Assembly: GCA_965277875.1 (NCBI GenBank)
Contig: CBDIDV010000002.1
Span: 2,108,001 to 2,172,000, forward strand
Length of the DNA: 64,000 nucleotides
Source: CAWFQB01 sp965277875
Lineage (GTDB): Bacteria > Armatimonadota > Chthonomonadetes > Chthonomonadales > Chthonomonadaceae
Direction of reading: 5' to 3'
Part shown: positions 1 to 7,919 of the stretch, one piece after another
How positions within the stretch are numbered: the first letter of the stretch is position 1
Layout of the letters: every line of letters starts with the position of its first letter
Notes under the pieces: model-generated
What the model saw: the letters and a program-made list of their open reading frames with translations, nothing else
Database searches by the model: none
What the model was told of the DNA's origin: nothing
Translations under genes and position numbers: made by a program

Positions 1-545
1 ATGCCATCGGTCTGGCTCCCGCGCTCGGCGAAGCGCAGTACGCGCTCGCCATCGCGTCGCGCAGCCCCGAAATCCGGGATGCGGCCCTGAACAAAGCGCT
101 GGCCCTGTCGCCGTTCCAGACCGGCCCGCTCCTGGATTACGCGAACGAGCAGCTTCTGACCAGGCGGCAGGATCGCTATGAGCAGGCGCTGAACCTGACC
201 GATATGGCGCTGAAATCCGACCCGGACAACGTTACGGCCAAGCTCACGCAGGCCCTGGTGTACGAGCAACAGAAACGCAATACCGAAGCCCTGCCCCTGC
301 TGTCCGACCTGCAAAAGAAGTATCCGCAGGCCCCGGACGTGATCACGGCTATCGGCGTGTACTATGTCGGGCAGGGCAACAACGCCAAAGCCACGCCCTA
401 TTTCGATGCCGCGCGCAAGGCCGACCCGATCCATTTCAATACGACCGACCCGCCCAAGCCGCTGGAACTGGCGCAGCGCCTGCGCCGCAGCCACACCCGC
501 GCCGACTTTTATCTCACGGTCGCCGCCCTGTATCCGGCGAGCTGA
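1..545 (+). CDS. TPR-repeat protein, 5' end cut by window edge
   Basis: The reading frame is open from base 3 and ends at the TGA at 543-545, so only the C-terminal ~180 residues are present. The visible part has alternating helix pairs typical of tetratricopeptide repeats, for example the stretch around ALKSDPDNVTAKLTQALVYE followed by a second unit with DVITAIGVYYVGQGNNAKAT. An ATG at 204 is internal to this frame and is not needed as a start. TPR proteins are scaffolds; partner and location cannot be told without the N-terminus. The next gene begins 274 bases downstream across a palindromic spacer, so co-transcription is uncertain. Confidence 0.75.
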   Translation, partial: AIGLAPALGEAQYALAIASRSPEIRDAALNKALALSPFQTGPLLDYANEQLLTRRQDRYEQALNLTDMALKSDPDNVTAKLTQALVYEQQKRNTEALPLLSDLQKKYPQAPDVITAIGVYYVGQGNNAKATPYFDAARKADPIHFNTTDPPKPLELAQRLRRSHTRADFYLTVAALYPAS

Positions 546-662
546 TGGTTGGAGAAGGCGGGTACAGAGAACGTACCCGCGTCGGAGGCTTCGCTGAGCG
601 TCCGCGCGGACGCGGATGCAATAGCCTGTTGAGAATAAGTCCTGTAGTCGAGTCAATCCATG

Positions 663-778
663 TGCTGAATGAGCAAGGGTGCGCGTAAAATCAGATGTTG
701 GTTCCTGTTCGCTGCGGCCTTCCGCACAGATGCAGAGCCGAACGCGTTTGATGATCGTGCCTCTTTGCTCATTCAGCA
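663..778. repeat. 14-bp perfect inverted repeat enclosing 88 bases; possible structured RNA or MITE
   Basis: In the 274-base gap between 545 and 820, bases 663-676 (TGCTGAATGAGCAA) are the exact reverse complement of 765-778, and pairing extends imperfectly a few bases inward. A smaller hairpin, TGCGG-CCT-TCCGCA, lies in the enclosed part near 713-726. There is no T-tract after the outer stem, so it is not a simple terminator. It could be a small RNA, a 5' leader for the methyltransferase at 820, or a short non-autonomous element. The rest of the gap shows no gene. Confidence 0.5.
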
Positions 779-819
779 TTTTCATGTTTAACCACCCAAT
801 TTCTCACCATTTATAGCCC

Positions 820-1632
820 ATGACTTCCAATCAGTACCCCTTCCCTGGTTCCACTCCCCCGCCGCCCGGTTCCGACACCGATGATGCGGCCTTTGTCGAG
901 GTCGCGCCGCTGTACGATATGCTGATGACGGGCGTACCGTATACCGAGTGGATCGTATACCTGCGGCGACTGCTGGATGAGCGCAAGGCCAAACCGCGTC
1001 ATGTTTTGGATCTGGCCTGCGGCACGGGCAATGTGTCGGCCCTGCTTGCGGCTGAGGGGTACGCGGTCACGGGCGTGGACATCGCGCCGGGGATGATCGC
1101 GCAGGCGCGGGCAAAGGCCCAAGCGCAGGGTCTGGCGATTGATTACCATGTTCAGGACGCCGCCCTGCTCGACCTGCCCGGACAGCGTTTTGACCTGTGT
1201 GTATCTCTATTCGACAGCCTCAACTACATCACCGACCCGGCCCGGCTTGCCCAGGCCATGACACAGGTAGCCGCGCATCTGACGCGGGGCGGCTTGTTCA
1301 TCTTCGATCTGAATACCGAGTACGCGCTTGTCAACCACTTTTTCGACCAGAACAACCTGACGACGGGAGATCGCCTGCTGTACGACTGGAAAAGCCATTA
1401 TGACGAGAGTACACGCCTGTGCCGGGTGCAGATGAACTTCCGTCTGCGGGAGGAGGACGGGAGTGAACGCGCGTTCGAGGAAGTCCACTGGCAGTTCGCG
1501 TACCGCACCGACGAGATATTGACGATGCTCGACGACGCGGGCTTCGATCAGGTCACGCCCTACAAAGCCTACTCCCTGCGCCAGCCCGTCCGCACCAGTG
1601 ACCGCATCTTCTACGTCGCCCGCCGCCCCTGA
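820..1632 (+). CDS. Class I SAM-dependent methyltransferase
   Basis: The protein has 270 residues with a Rossmann-type methyltransferase core. SAM-binding motif I is clear near residues 62-70 (VLDLACGTG), the acidic end of strand 2 follows (VTGVDIAPGM), and a motif IV-like segment is at FDLCVSLFDSLNYI. The C-terminal third (FEEVHWQFAYRTDEILTMLDDAGF) matches the usual small-molecule methyltransferase arrangement of the Methyltransf_25/11 group. The substrate cannot be predicted. The ATG at 820 has no strong Shine-Dalgarno sequence but is the only start leaving the whole domain. It sits 39 bases before the RNA ligase gene on the same strand, so the two may be co-transcribed. Confidence 0.8.
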   Translation: MTSNQYPFPGSTPPPPGSDTDDAAFVEVAPLYDMLMTGVPYTEWIVYLRRLLDERKAKPRHVLDLACGTGNVSALLAAEGYAVTGVDIAPGMIAQARAKAQAQGLAIDYHVQDAALLDLPGQRFDLCVSLFDSLNYITDPARLAQAMTQVAAHLTRGGLFIFDLNTEYALVNHFFDQNNLTTGDRLLYDWKSHYDESTRLCRVQMNFRLREEDGSERAFEEVHWQFAYRTDEILTMLDDAGFDQVTPYKAYSLRQPVRTSDRIFYVARRP

Positions 1633-1671
1633 GATGTCGAAAGGTTTGCCGGTTGAAAGCACAAGCTAAAC

Positions 1672-2322
1672 ATGAGCGCCAAGTACCCACGAACTTTTCA
1701 CCTGCCCTGGTCAGCGGGGCTTAACTCGGAGGAGCGCGTAATCGGAAGTACAGACGGGCTGCTGAACACGCCTCTCGTTCTCACGGAGAAGATGGATGGC
1801 AGCAACGTTTGCCTGGAACACGCGAGTATTTATGCCCGTTCGCACAACGACGCGCCCCGGCACGAGAGTTTTCACGCTCTCAAAGCGCTGCACGCGGCCG
1901 CGCGCCATTCCATCCCTGTGCATTGGCAGATATTCGGAGAGTGGCTTTGGGCCAGGCACAGCATTGCGTATGAGCGCCTTCCCGCCTACCTGCTGCTCTT
2001 TGGCGTCCGCGACCAGTCCAGCCACATCTGGCTTGCATGGGACGAGCAGGAACGCTGGGCGGCAGCACAGGGTTTTGCACTTGTTCCCGTTTTGTGGCGG
2101 GGTGTCTGTCACACGGAAGAAGAGCTAAAGGAGAAGGTGCAGGCGCACACGAACGCGCCGACTTGCAGCCAGGAACAGGAAGGGGTTGTAGTGCGGGTCA
2201 GCGCGGCGACCCCTGATGAGGCTTTCGCGCGCTGTGTCGCCAAGTGGGTGCGTCCGCATCATGTGCAGACAGATAAAGGGTGGCGCGAACAACAGATTAC
2301 GCGCAATCGGCTTCTCCCCTGA
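1672..2322 (+). CDS. RNA ligase, Rnl2-like nucleotidyltransferase family
   Basis: The 216-residue protein carries the ordered motifs of covalent nucleotidyltransferases. Motif I is EKMDGSN with the AMP-accepting lysine at residue 40. A motif III-like segment is IFGEWLWARHSI, motif IV is EGVVVR, and motif V is CVAKWVR near the C-terminus. Length and motif spacing fit the PF09414 RNA ligase family, which seals nicked RNA; it lacks a DNA-ligase OB domain. The family is known from phages and from bacterial RNA repair. Here it follows a methyltransferase gene with a 39-base gap, which suggests but does not prove a joint RNA-modification or repair role. It converges on the hslV-tail fragment at 2351. 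Confidence 0.8.
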   Translation: MSAKYPRTFHLPWSAGLNSEERVIGSTDGLLNTPLVLTEKMDGSNVCLEHASIYARSHNDAPRHESFHALKALHAAARHSIPVHWQIFGEWLWARHSIAYERLPAYLLLFGVRDQSSHIWLAWDEQERWAAAQGFALVPVLWRGVCHTEEELKEKVQAHTNAPTCSQEQEGVVVRVSAATPDEAFARCVAKWVRPHHVQTDKGWREQQITRNRLLP

Positions 2323-2350
2323 CGCGAACGATTGCGATTGTCATTCACAA

Positions 2351-2483
2351 TCAGGGCAGCACGTCTACGGTGACTTTGTCGTTGGTGTAGACGCAGGTTT
2401 CGGCAGCGATCTTCATGGCTTCTATAGCGATGTCGCGGGCGCTCATGTCCGTGTTGCGAACAAGGGCGTTGGCGGCGCTTGCG
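2351..2483 (-). pseudogene. hslV: Second copy of the hslV 3' end (fragment)
   Basis: Bases 2351-2483 align without gaps to 3321-3453, the 3' end of the intact hslV, including the TGA stop. By eye there are 11 mismatches in 133 positions and the first 51 bases are identical. The encoded tail NTDMSARDIA..ETCVYTNDKVTVDVLP is kept in frame. Of ten changed codons eight are synonymous and two are conservative (L to I, K to N), so the fragment derives from a functional but diverged hslV rather than from neutral decay of a local copy. Homology stops at the end of the small gene at 2488. There is no start codon or protease core. Confidence 0.85.
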
Positions 2484-2487
2484 GGAA

Positions 2488-2778
2488 CTATGCGGCTTCA
2501 ACCATCGCCGGGGCGTTTACACTCGCAAAGTCTTTCAGCACGACCGACGTTCCCTCGCTGGAGAGGCACGTTTCTAAAACAACAGCGGCCTCTTCCCCGG
2601 CGTGAGCTTCTGCGCGCAGGCGTTCCAATAGCGCGGCATCTGTTACCTGTGCCATTTGCGAGTGCAGCTTGCATTTACCGTCGGGACGCTGCAGCATTTT
2701 AGTAAAGGCAAGCATCGGCGGATTGCCTTCAACGATTCCTCTCACCTGTACGCGCAGCTTGATTGTGCTTGTTTTCAA
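2488..2778 (-). CDS. Hypothetical 96-residue protein, cassette gene 2
   Basis: The ORF starts with ATG overlapping the stop of the upstream gene by four bases (2775-2778), the usual sign of translational coupling. The protein starts MKTSTIKLRVQVRGIVEGNP, then runs through a mixed charged region to a short Ala-rich end. There is no signal peptide, membrane helix or recognised motif. Its stop lies exactly where similarity to the duplicated hslV tail begins. It is enclosed with its neighbour between two copies of the hslV 3' end, so it is probably acquired cargo. Function unknown. Confidence 0.55.
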   Translation of the reverse strand: MKTSTIKLRVQVRGIVEGNPPMLAFTKMLQRPDGKCKLHSQMAQVTDAALLERLRAEAHAGEEAAVVLETCLSSEGTSVVLKDFASVNAPAMVEAA

Positions 2779-3302
2779 GACGTTCCTCCCTGCCGCTTCA
2801 GCCTCGGCAGACGCTCGGAAATCGGCGGCATACTCTGCGGCGCTTGTCCATTGCCGCCTGTATCAATGTACTCCATATCGTGCAGATCAAAGATGCCTTC
2901 TTGATTGTACCGCCTTCCAAGCGTAACCACTTGACGTTTGTTCGGCAATGCGACAGAAATATCAAGATATGTCAGGCCGCTCTCTTTGCTGTACCAGACG
3001 CCGATGCAGCAGCGTGGGTCGGCCAGCAGATCACGGTTCGCCAGCAGGTAGTCGTGTAAGTCTTCCATCTCGACAGCATCCCCATCCAGAATGAAGCTGC
3101 GGTCAGGATACACGCATACAGCATATAGATGTTGGCCTGCTTGATTACCGAAATACAAATTGAATGTCGCGCCGCCATCCGCCTGATACAGCAGCAATAT
3201 TTGCTCTGCCGCTGTGTCATACGAAAACATGGCAGGCAGCGACGTTTCTGCATTTGCAAGATAGTTTTGCAGGCTGGCCGCTGTCGATTCAGGGTTGGGC
3301 AT
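2775..3302 (-). CDS. Hypothetical 175-residue protein, cassette gene 1
   Basis: The protein begins MPNPESTAASLQNYLANAET and contains alternating aromatic/beta-rich segments such as GGATFNLYFGNQAG and SFILDGDAVEMEDLHDYLLA, with a Pro-rich C-terminus. No catalytic motif, signal peptide or membrane segment is visible. It begins 18 bases after the hslV stop and overlaps the next gene by four bases, so it is likely read from the hslV operon. Its position between the real and duplicated hslV tails suggests it arrived with the cassette. I do not recognise the family. An immunity- or adaptor-like role is only one possibility. Confidence 0.6.
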   Translation of the reverse strand: MPNPESTAASLQNYLANAETSLPAMFSYDTAAEQILLLYQADGGATFNLYFGNQAGQHLYAVCVYPDRSFILDGDAVEMEDLHDYLLANRDLLADPRCCIGVWYSKESGLTYLDISVALPNKRQVVTLGRRYNQEGIFDLHDMEYIDTGGNGQAPQSMPPISERLPRLKRQGGTS

Positions 3303-3320
3303 AAGATGTTGGCGGCATTG

Positions 3321-3875
3321 TCAGGGCAGCACGTCTACGGTGACTTTGTCGTTGGTGTAGACGCAGGTTTCCGCCGCGATCTTCATGGCTTCGAGGGCGA
3401 TGTCGCGGGCGCTCATGTCCGTGTTGCGGACGAGAGCTTTAGCGGCGCTCGCGGCGTAGTTGCCGCCCGATCCAATGGCCGCTACGCCGTCGTCGGGTTC
3501 GATGACGTTGCCGTCGCCTGACAGAATGTAGATCAGGTCGCCATCTGTTACGATCATCATGGCCTCCAGCTTACGCATCATGCGATCCGTGCGCCACTCT
3601 TTGGCAAACTCGATAGCGGCCCGCGTCAGGCTGCCGCTTGACGCTTCCAGCTTGCTTTCAAACTTGTCGGCAAGCGATTGCGCGTCCGCCACCGAGCCGG
3701 CAAAGCCCACGATCACGCGGTTCTGGTACAAACGGCGCACCTTGCGGGCGTTGTGCTTCATCACGGTATGCTCCAGGGACACCTGCCCATCCCCGGCCAG
3801 CGCCACCTGCCCGCCCCGCTTCACCGCCACAATCGTCGTTGACCGGATTTTCGGTCGCGTTTCTGACTTTGCCAT
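3321..3875 (-). CDS. hslV: HslV, ATP-dependent protease proteolytic subunit (N-terminal threonine peptidase)
   Basis: The 184-residue protein has the HslV core STTIVAVKRGGQVALAGDGQ; the mature enzyme should start at the threonine pair at residues 13-14 after a short propeptide. AGDGQVS, GFAGSVADAQ, MIVTDGDLIYILSG and AIGSGGNYA are conserved family segments. HslV forms double hexamers activated by the AAA+ unfoldase HslU, which is not encoded in this window. A longer ATG-initiated frame back to 4004 exists, but it would overlap the upstream gene, and MAKSETRPKIR at 3875 gives the normal length. It is the third gene of a minus-strand operon whose first gene resembles a toxin. Confidence 0.92.
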   Translation of the reverse strand: MAKSETRPKIRSTTIVAVKRGGQVALAGDGQVSLEHTVMKHNARKVRRLYQNRVIVGFAGSVADAQSLADKFESKLEASSGSLTRAAIEFAKEWRTDRMMRKLEAMMIVTDGDLIYILSGDGNVIEPDDGVAAIGSGGNYAASAAKALVRNTDMSARDIALEAMKIAAETCVYTNDKVTVDVLP

Positions 3876-3900
3876 TTCGTGTACTCTGTTCCCCTCATTC

Positions 3901-4836
3901 CTAAGCGGCGGCAAGGGCGTATGTGTCAGCAGACAGTGAATGACGTAACGTTTGAAGTTTATGCGGCATTGACTGTTCGTATCTCGTGAACGCGTTTGCA
4001 TCACCCGCCAGCATTTGCCGAAGGTTGCTCTGTACGGAGGTTAGCGAATCGGAAGAACCCAGGCGCAGACCTTCTGTAACCGCGTCATACGCCCGCTGTA
4101 TGTATCCCAACTGGAAGTAGCAATATGCGAGTACCTCATAGCCAAATGCCATGTTGTCCCGGCGTAAAGATGTTGTCGGAGCTTCGGCCCGCAAAACCTG
4201 TTCCAGTGCAGGCACAATATTTTCGTACCGAATGCTTTCCGTGTGATCATAAACCTCGGCAAGAATACCGGCAGCGTTTATGCGTAGGAAGGCGGGAGCC
4301 GATGCGTCGTTCAAGTACGCCTCCGCTTGCTTCTCCAATTCTGTGTCTCTGCGGCAGCGAGCCAGCAAATCAAGTTCAAGCACACGTAGAAACGGGGGCG
4401 TTGGATCAAGCTGGATAACATAGCGCAGAAACAAAAGCGCCGTTTCTAAGTGTCCCAATCCTTGATAAGCCGCAGCACGGTAGGCGGCGACCTGCTCTCG
4501 TGGAAGCAAATTAGGCTGGCGCAACAACACTAACGCGTCAGCCCATCGCTCATGTTCCATCGCAGCGTAGACTGCCTGCCCGATCTGAATTTTGGTACGG
4601 CCATCGGAGGGCTGGAAAATCTCGGCGTCCTGAAGCATATATAGGTCGGCGGAAAGCCCTTCGATACGCAACTTTTCTTCTGGCTTTAGACGATACCAAG
4701 ACGGTTCCATGCGGTCACGAACCGCATCCGCCTCTTCCGTGTCGCCCAGACCATTTGCAATTAGATGATGAAGCTGCATGAGCAACGCTTCATGCTCAAC
4801 ATAGCAACTATTTTCTGTAAATAGGCCGTTCATCAT
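3901..4836 (-). CDS. Helical-repeat (TPR-like) protein, 311 residues
   Basis: The protein is almost entirely alpha-helical. Pairs of helices such as QVAAYRAAAYQGLGHLETALLFLRYVIQLDP and FGYEVLAYCYFQLGYIQRAYDAV are degenerate TPR-like units. There is no signal peptide or membrane segment. It starts 3 bases after the stop of the Tse2-like gene and ends 25 bases before hslV, so it is part of the same transcript. TPR-like proteins often bind partner proteins, and here an immunity or chaperone role for the upstream protein is conceivable but unproven. A second ATG follows the first codon; either may be used. Confidence 0.65.
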   Translation of the reverse strand: MMNGLFTENSCYVEHEALLMQLHHLIANGLGDTEEADAVRDRMEPSWYRLKPEEKLRIEGLSADLYMLQDAEIFQPSDGRTKIQIGQAVYAAMEHERWADALVLLRQPNLLPREQVAAYRAAAYQGLGHLETALLFLRYVIQLDPTPPFLRVLELDLLARCRRDTELEKQAEAYLNDASAPAFLRINAAGILAEVYDHTESIRYENIVPALEQVLRAEAPTTSLRRDNMAFGYEVLAYCYFQLGYIQRAYDAVTEGLRLGSSDSLTSVQSNLRQMLAGDANAFTRYEQSMPHKLQTLRHSLSADTYALAAA

Positions 4837-4839
4837 GCC

Positions 4840-5256
4840 TCACCTTTCGTCAACTGCCCACTGATCTTGCGTCGCCGTCAACGCGTTTTGGTATTCGTTG
4901 GATGACATTCCCTTTGCAGGCTCAACAAACCCATGCTTTCCATCATCAGGGTCAAGTCTCAGGCAAAGTTGATTGTTTACAGGCTCCCCAACAAAATCGC
5001 CTGTTCCCATACTCCAAACAAAAAGGTCATTGCTGCCTGTTGCTGTTGAATGCAAAGCGCGCAGACGTTTAGGAACTCGGAAATATGGCAAATCGCGCAG
5101 CGAAGGAGAAACGGACATACCGCCCGTTCCAGGGCGAACCATTCCCGCTGCATCGGCCTCGATGTCTTCCGGCACACGCGCGCCCAATGTCTGCGCGGTC
5201 GGGCCTAATGCGAGCCTGCCCTGATCCTGTTTCATTCCACGGTAAATCTTCGGCAT
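4840..5256 (-). CDS. Small protein resembling Tse2-type ADP-ribosyltransferase toxins
   Basis: The 138-residue protein contains GMVRPGTGGMSVSPSLRDLP and, near the C-terminus, LRLDPDDGKHGFVEPAKGMS followed by NALTATQDQW. I recall this layout (GTGGMSV, H-G-F-x-E-P, then a Trp-ending helix) from small proteins related to the Tse2 toxin fold, but I could not test it, so the toxin call is tentative. There is no signal peptide. A good Shine-Dalgarno (GAGGCGGG) precedes the ATG and a promoter lies at 5291-5319. It is the first gene of the operon that includes hslV, separated by 3 bases from the helical-repeat gene that follows. Confidence 0.5.
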   Translation of the reverse strand: MPKIYRGMKQDQGRLALGPTAQTLGARVPEDIEADAAGMVRPGTGGMSVSPSLRDLPYFRVPKRLRALHSTATGSNDLFVWSMGTGDFVGEPVNNQLCLRLDPDDGKHGFVEPAKGMSSNEYQNALTATQDQWAVDER

Positions 5257-5290
5257 TCCCGCCTCGCGTAACGTACATTCGTTCTGATGT

Positions 5291-5319
5291 ATTATATCTT
5301 GATTTGCGCGATACGTCTA
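5291..5319 (-). promoter_or_regulatory. Sigma-70-like promoter of the hslV operon
   Basis: Read on the minus strand there is a consensus -10 TATAAT (5296-5291) with a -35-like TAGACG (5319-5314) and a 17-base spacer. It lies about 35 bases upstream of the ATG at 5256. Confidence 0.55.
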
Positions 5320-5360
5320 TGCGGGCGTGATAAGCGAACGGGGAAACGGGAAACAAAAAA

Positions 5361-5381
5361 GAGCGCAGGTTCGCTGCGCTC
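5361..5381 (-). terminator. Intrinsic terminator of the 92-residue gene
   Basis: The 8-bp stem GAGCGCAG / CTGCGCTC with a five-base loop is followed, on the minus strand, by a run of six T (A tract at 5355-5360 on the plus strand). It lies 36 bases after the stop of the gene at 5418-5696. Confidence 0.8.
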
Positions 5382-5417
5382 GCGTTGGTATTTTCTATTT
5401 GTGGTACTCTGCTGTCT

Positions 5418-5696
5418 TTACTGCATACGGCGGGTGCGGGCGATGTATAGTTCCATCAGCACCTCTTCGGTTTCGCGCTCGTTGAGAAAGTCCCAATAAA
5501 GCGGGTGGTTCATCAGCATTTCCAGATTTAGTACACGCCGTCCGTTCGGGCCGTTCGGGCGGGGCATCGGCAATCCGTCGCGATTATACGCCGCGTTCAC
5601 TTCCAGCACAATGGTCGGGCGATTGGGGCGCGCCGCGCCTGTATTGGCGTCTTCCTGTTCTTTTTCCTTGCTGCGGCCTGCTTTCTGGCTCGACAT
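5418..5696 (-). CDS. Hypothetical 92-residue protein
   Basis: The protein begins MSSQKAGRSKEKEQED (charged, probably disordered) and continues with RPTIVLEVNAAYNRDGLPMP, a Pro/Gly/Asn stretch, and a C-terminal helix ending ETEEVLMELYIARTRRMQ. No known domain is recognised and there is no membrane segment. A clear intrinsic terminator follows and the base composition matches the surroundings, so it is likely a real single-gene unit. Upstream is a divergent region shared with the ABC transporter. Confidence 0.6.
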   Translation of the reverse strand: MSSQKAGRSKEKEQEDANTGAARPNRPTIVLEVNAAYNRDGLPMPRPNGPNGRRVLNLEMLMNHPLYWDFLNERETEEVLMELYIARTRRMQ

Positions 5697-6090
5697 CGGT
5701 ATCCCCTCTCCGGTTCCGAGACCAGGCAGTGCGCCTCGGGGTTACACGCGTTCGGTATATTTAAGCTGCCCCGATTTTGATAGATCGGGCTTGTCTGTAT
5801 TATTATTGTCGGCTGCAATCGCGCCGCCTGCACACCTTCACACGCGCCGTTTGCGCGTTTATAACAGGTTTATAACACCTTATACGTACAGCGGCTTTCC
5901 GTTTGACGCCCGCCGACACAGGGAAGTTCGCCAAAGTTGACACCTGCCGCCTGTGTTGGCTACAATACTATGCTGTCCGCGCTGACTTACGCGGCATCAC
6001 GCTTCTCAAAGGATTTGACGGTTACGCTGTTCTCGATTTTCCAGCGTCGTTCTCATAACGTTTTGCTCTACTTCTTCTCCGGTGACTTTT
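5697..6090 (+). promoter_or_regulatory. Divergent intergenic region with ABC operon promoter at 5937-5966
   Basis: This 394-base gap separates the minus-strand gene at 5696 from the ABC transporter. On the plus strand a consensus -35 TTGACA (5937-5942) and -10 TACAAT (5961-5966) are spaced by 18 bases, giving a leader of about 115 bases before the ATG at 6091. AT-rich TTTATAAC repeats near 5857-5877 may serve the opposite gene. No coding sequence or obvious riboswitch was recognised. Confidence 0.55.
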
Positions 6091-7752
6091 ATGCCTGATC
6101 CTGCTGTCGCTTCCCTACCTGATGCCGTGCCGCCTGCGAATGCTTTTGCGGGCGAATACATCGTGCAGATGGAGAACATTACCAAGCGCTTTCCCGGCGT
6201 GGTCGCCAATCAGAACGTGCATCTGCGCGTCGTGCCCGGCACATTTCATGCCGTGATCGGCGAGAACGGCGCGGGCAAGTCCACCCTGCTCAACATTTTG
6301 TATGGCCGCTATCGCCCGGACGCGGGACGCATCTTCATCGCGGGCGAGGAGGTCACAAACGCCCTGCACAGCCCCGCCGACGCTATCCGGCGCGGCGTGG
6401 GCCTGGTCAGTCAGCACTACGCCTTGATCCCCGCCCTGACCGTGCTGGAAAACGTGATGCTTGGAGCCGAGGGCAGCGCGACGGGGATTTTACAGCCGCG
6501 CCGCGCCGCCACGCGCATTCAGGCCCTAGGGAAGCAATTAGGATTGGACGGCCTTGACCTGAACGCGAGGGCAGAACGCCTCTCGGTCGCCGCGCAGCAA
6601 AAAGTGGAGATCCTCAAAGCCCTGTATAGGGGGGCGCGCATCCTGCTTTTAGATGAGCCGACCGCAACTCTCGCGCCGCCCGAAGTGGACGCGCTGTTTA
6701 CCCTGCTGCACACCCTCGCCGCGCAGGGCGCGACCATCCTGTTCGTCACCCACAAGCTGCGCGAAGTGATGGCGCACAGCCACGCGGTCAGCGTCCTGCG
6801 GGCGGGGCAGAGCGTGGGCGACTTTGTGACGGCGCAGACCCATGAGCAGGAACTGCTTCACGCCATGATCGGGGCGCGAACCAACAGGGCCACACTGCTG
6901 AATGCGGAAGAAGAGAACAGGGAACAGGGAACAGGGAACAGTCATTCAGTGCCGGTCGCCCCTGATCCAACACAGGGCGTACAGGGTTCTTCCCCCCTGA
7001 TGCAGATTGAGGGCGTGACGGTGCAGAATGCGCGCGGCGCGCAGGCCGTGCAGAACGTTTCGCTGAACGTGGGACGGGGCGAGATCCTGGGAATCGCCGG
7101 CGTGGACGGCAGCGGGCAGCGAGAACTGTCCGAGGCCGTTGTCGGACTGCGGCGCATGGAAACAGGACGATTGTTTCTGGATGGCGTCAACATCACGCGC
7201 CTGTCCATACACGCTCGTCAGGCGGCGGGCATCGCCTACATCCCCGAAGACCGGCACAAATCCGGCATGATTTTGGATTTCTCCATTGCCGAAAACTATC
7301 TGCTGGGCCACGAACGCGAGCCGGCCTGGGGCGGCGGCGTAACCCTGCGTCCTCAGACCCTGCTGCGCCGGGCGCAGGCAATGGTGCAGCGTTATGACGT
7401 GCGCGGCGGTACGCAGGGCGGGAACGCGCCCGGCGGGGCCTTGTCCGGCGGCAATCAGCAAAAAGTCGTGTTTGCGCGGGCGATGGACAGCGGGCCGCGC
7501 CTGCTCGTCGCCTGCCAGCCCACACGGGGCCTGGATGTCGAGGCCGCGCGCTTCGTTTATAAGACGCTGACGGACGCGCGGGCCGAGGGGATGGGCATAC
7601 TGCTGTTCTCGCTCGACCTGGACGAGATACTGCGTCTTTCGGATCGCGTGGCCGTGATGTTCAATGGCAGCGTCGCGGGTATATTAAGCCGTGCAGAGGC
7701 GACGCCCGCCCGCGTCGGCGCACTGATGACGGGAGCATCTGCAAATGAATAA
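6091..7752 (+). CDS. ABC transporter ATPase, nucleoside/simple-sugar (NupO/YufO-like) type, two nucleotide-binding domains
   Basis: The protein (about 553 residues) has two fused ATPase domains. The first has Walker A GENGAGKS, LLLDEPTATLAPPEV and FVTHKLREV. The second has the degenerate Walker A GVDGSGQREL usual for this family, LSGGNQQK and QPTRGLDVEA. This is the arrangement of RbsA/NupO ATPases that energise basic-membrane-protein-type uptake of nucleosides or purines. A GTG at 6082 is an alternative start; the ATG at 6091 has GGTGA just upstream. The linker between domains carries a 7-base tandem repeat at about 6914-6940 (GGAACAG units), which looks like an inserted simple repeat. It is followed by two permease genes. 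Confidence 0.88.
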   Translation: MPDPAVASLPDAVPPANAFAGEYIVQMENITKRFPGVVANQNVHLRVVPGTFHAVIGENGAGKSTLLNILYGRYRPDAGRIFIAGEEVTNALHSPADAIRRGVGLVSQHYALIPALTVLENVMLGAEGSATGILQPRRAATRIQALGKQLGLDGLDLNARAERLSVAAQQKVEILKALYRGARILLLDEPTATLAPPEVDALFTLLHTLAAQGATILFVTHKLREVMAHSHAVSVLRAGQSVGDFVTAQTHEQELLHAMIGARTNRATLLNAEEENREQGTGNSHSVPVAPDPTQGVQGSSPLMQIEGVTVQNARGAQAVQNVSLNVGRGEILGIAGVDGSGQRELSEAVVGLRRMETGRLFLDGVNITRLSIHARQAAGIAYIPEDRHKSGMILDFSIAENYLLGHEREPAWGGGVTLRPQTLLRRAQAMVQRYDVRGGTQGGNAPGGALSGGNQQKVVFARAMDSGPRLLVACQPTRGLDVEAARFVYKTLTDARAEGMGILLFSLDLDEILRLSDRVAVMFNGSVAGILSRAEATPARVGALMTGASANE

Positions 7753-7919
7753 GATGCCGTTAAGAATTGATTTGCTGCATCCGGGGCAGGCGGTTCAAAC
7801 CGCAGCAACAAAGGCGCAAAGTCTGCCTGCACGGACGGGATTCATTGCTTCGTTGCGAGTCGTGGCGGGAAATGTTTCGCAGGAAGTAGGCGGCGAAATG
7901 CCTGAACGAAAGCAGGGCC

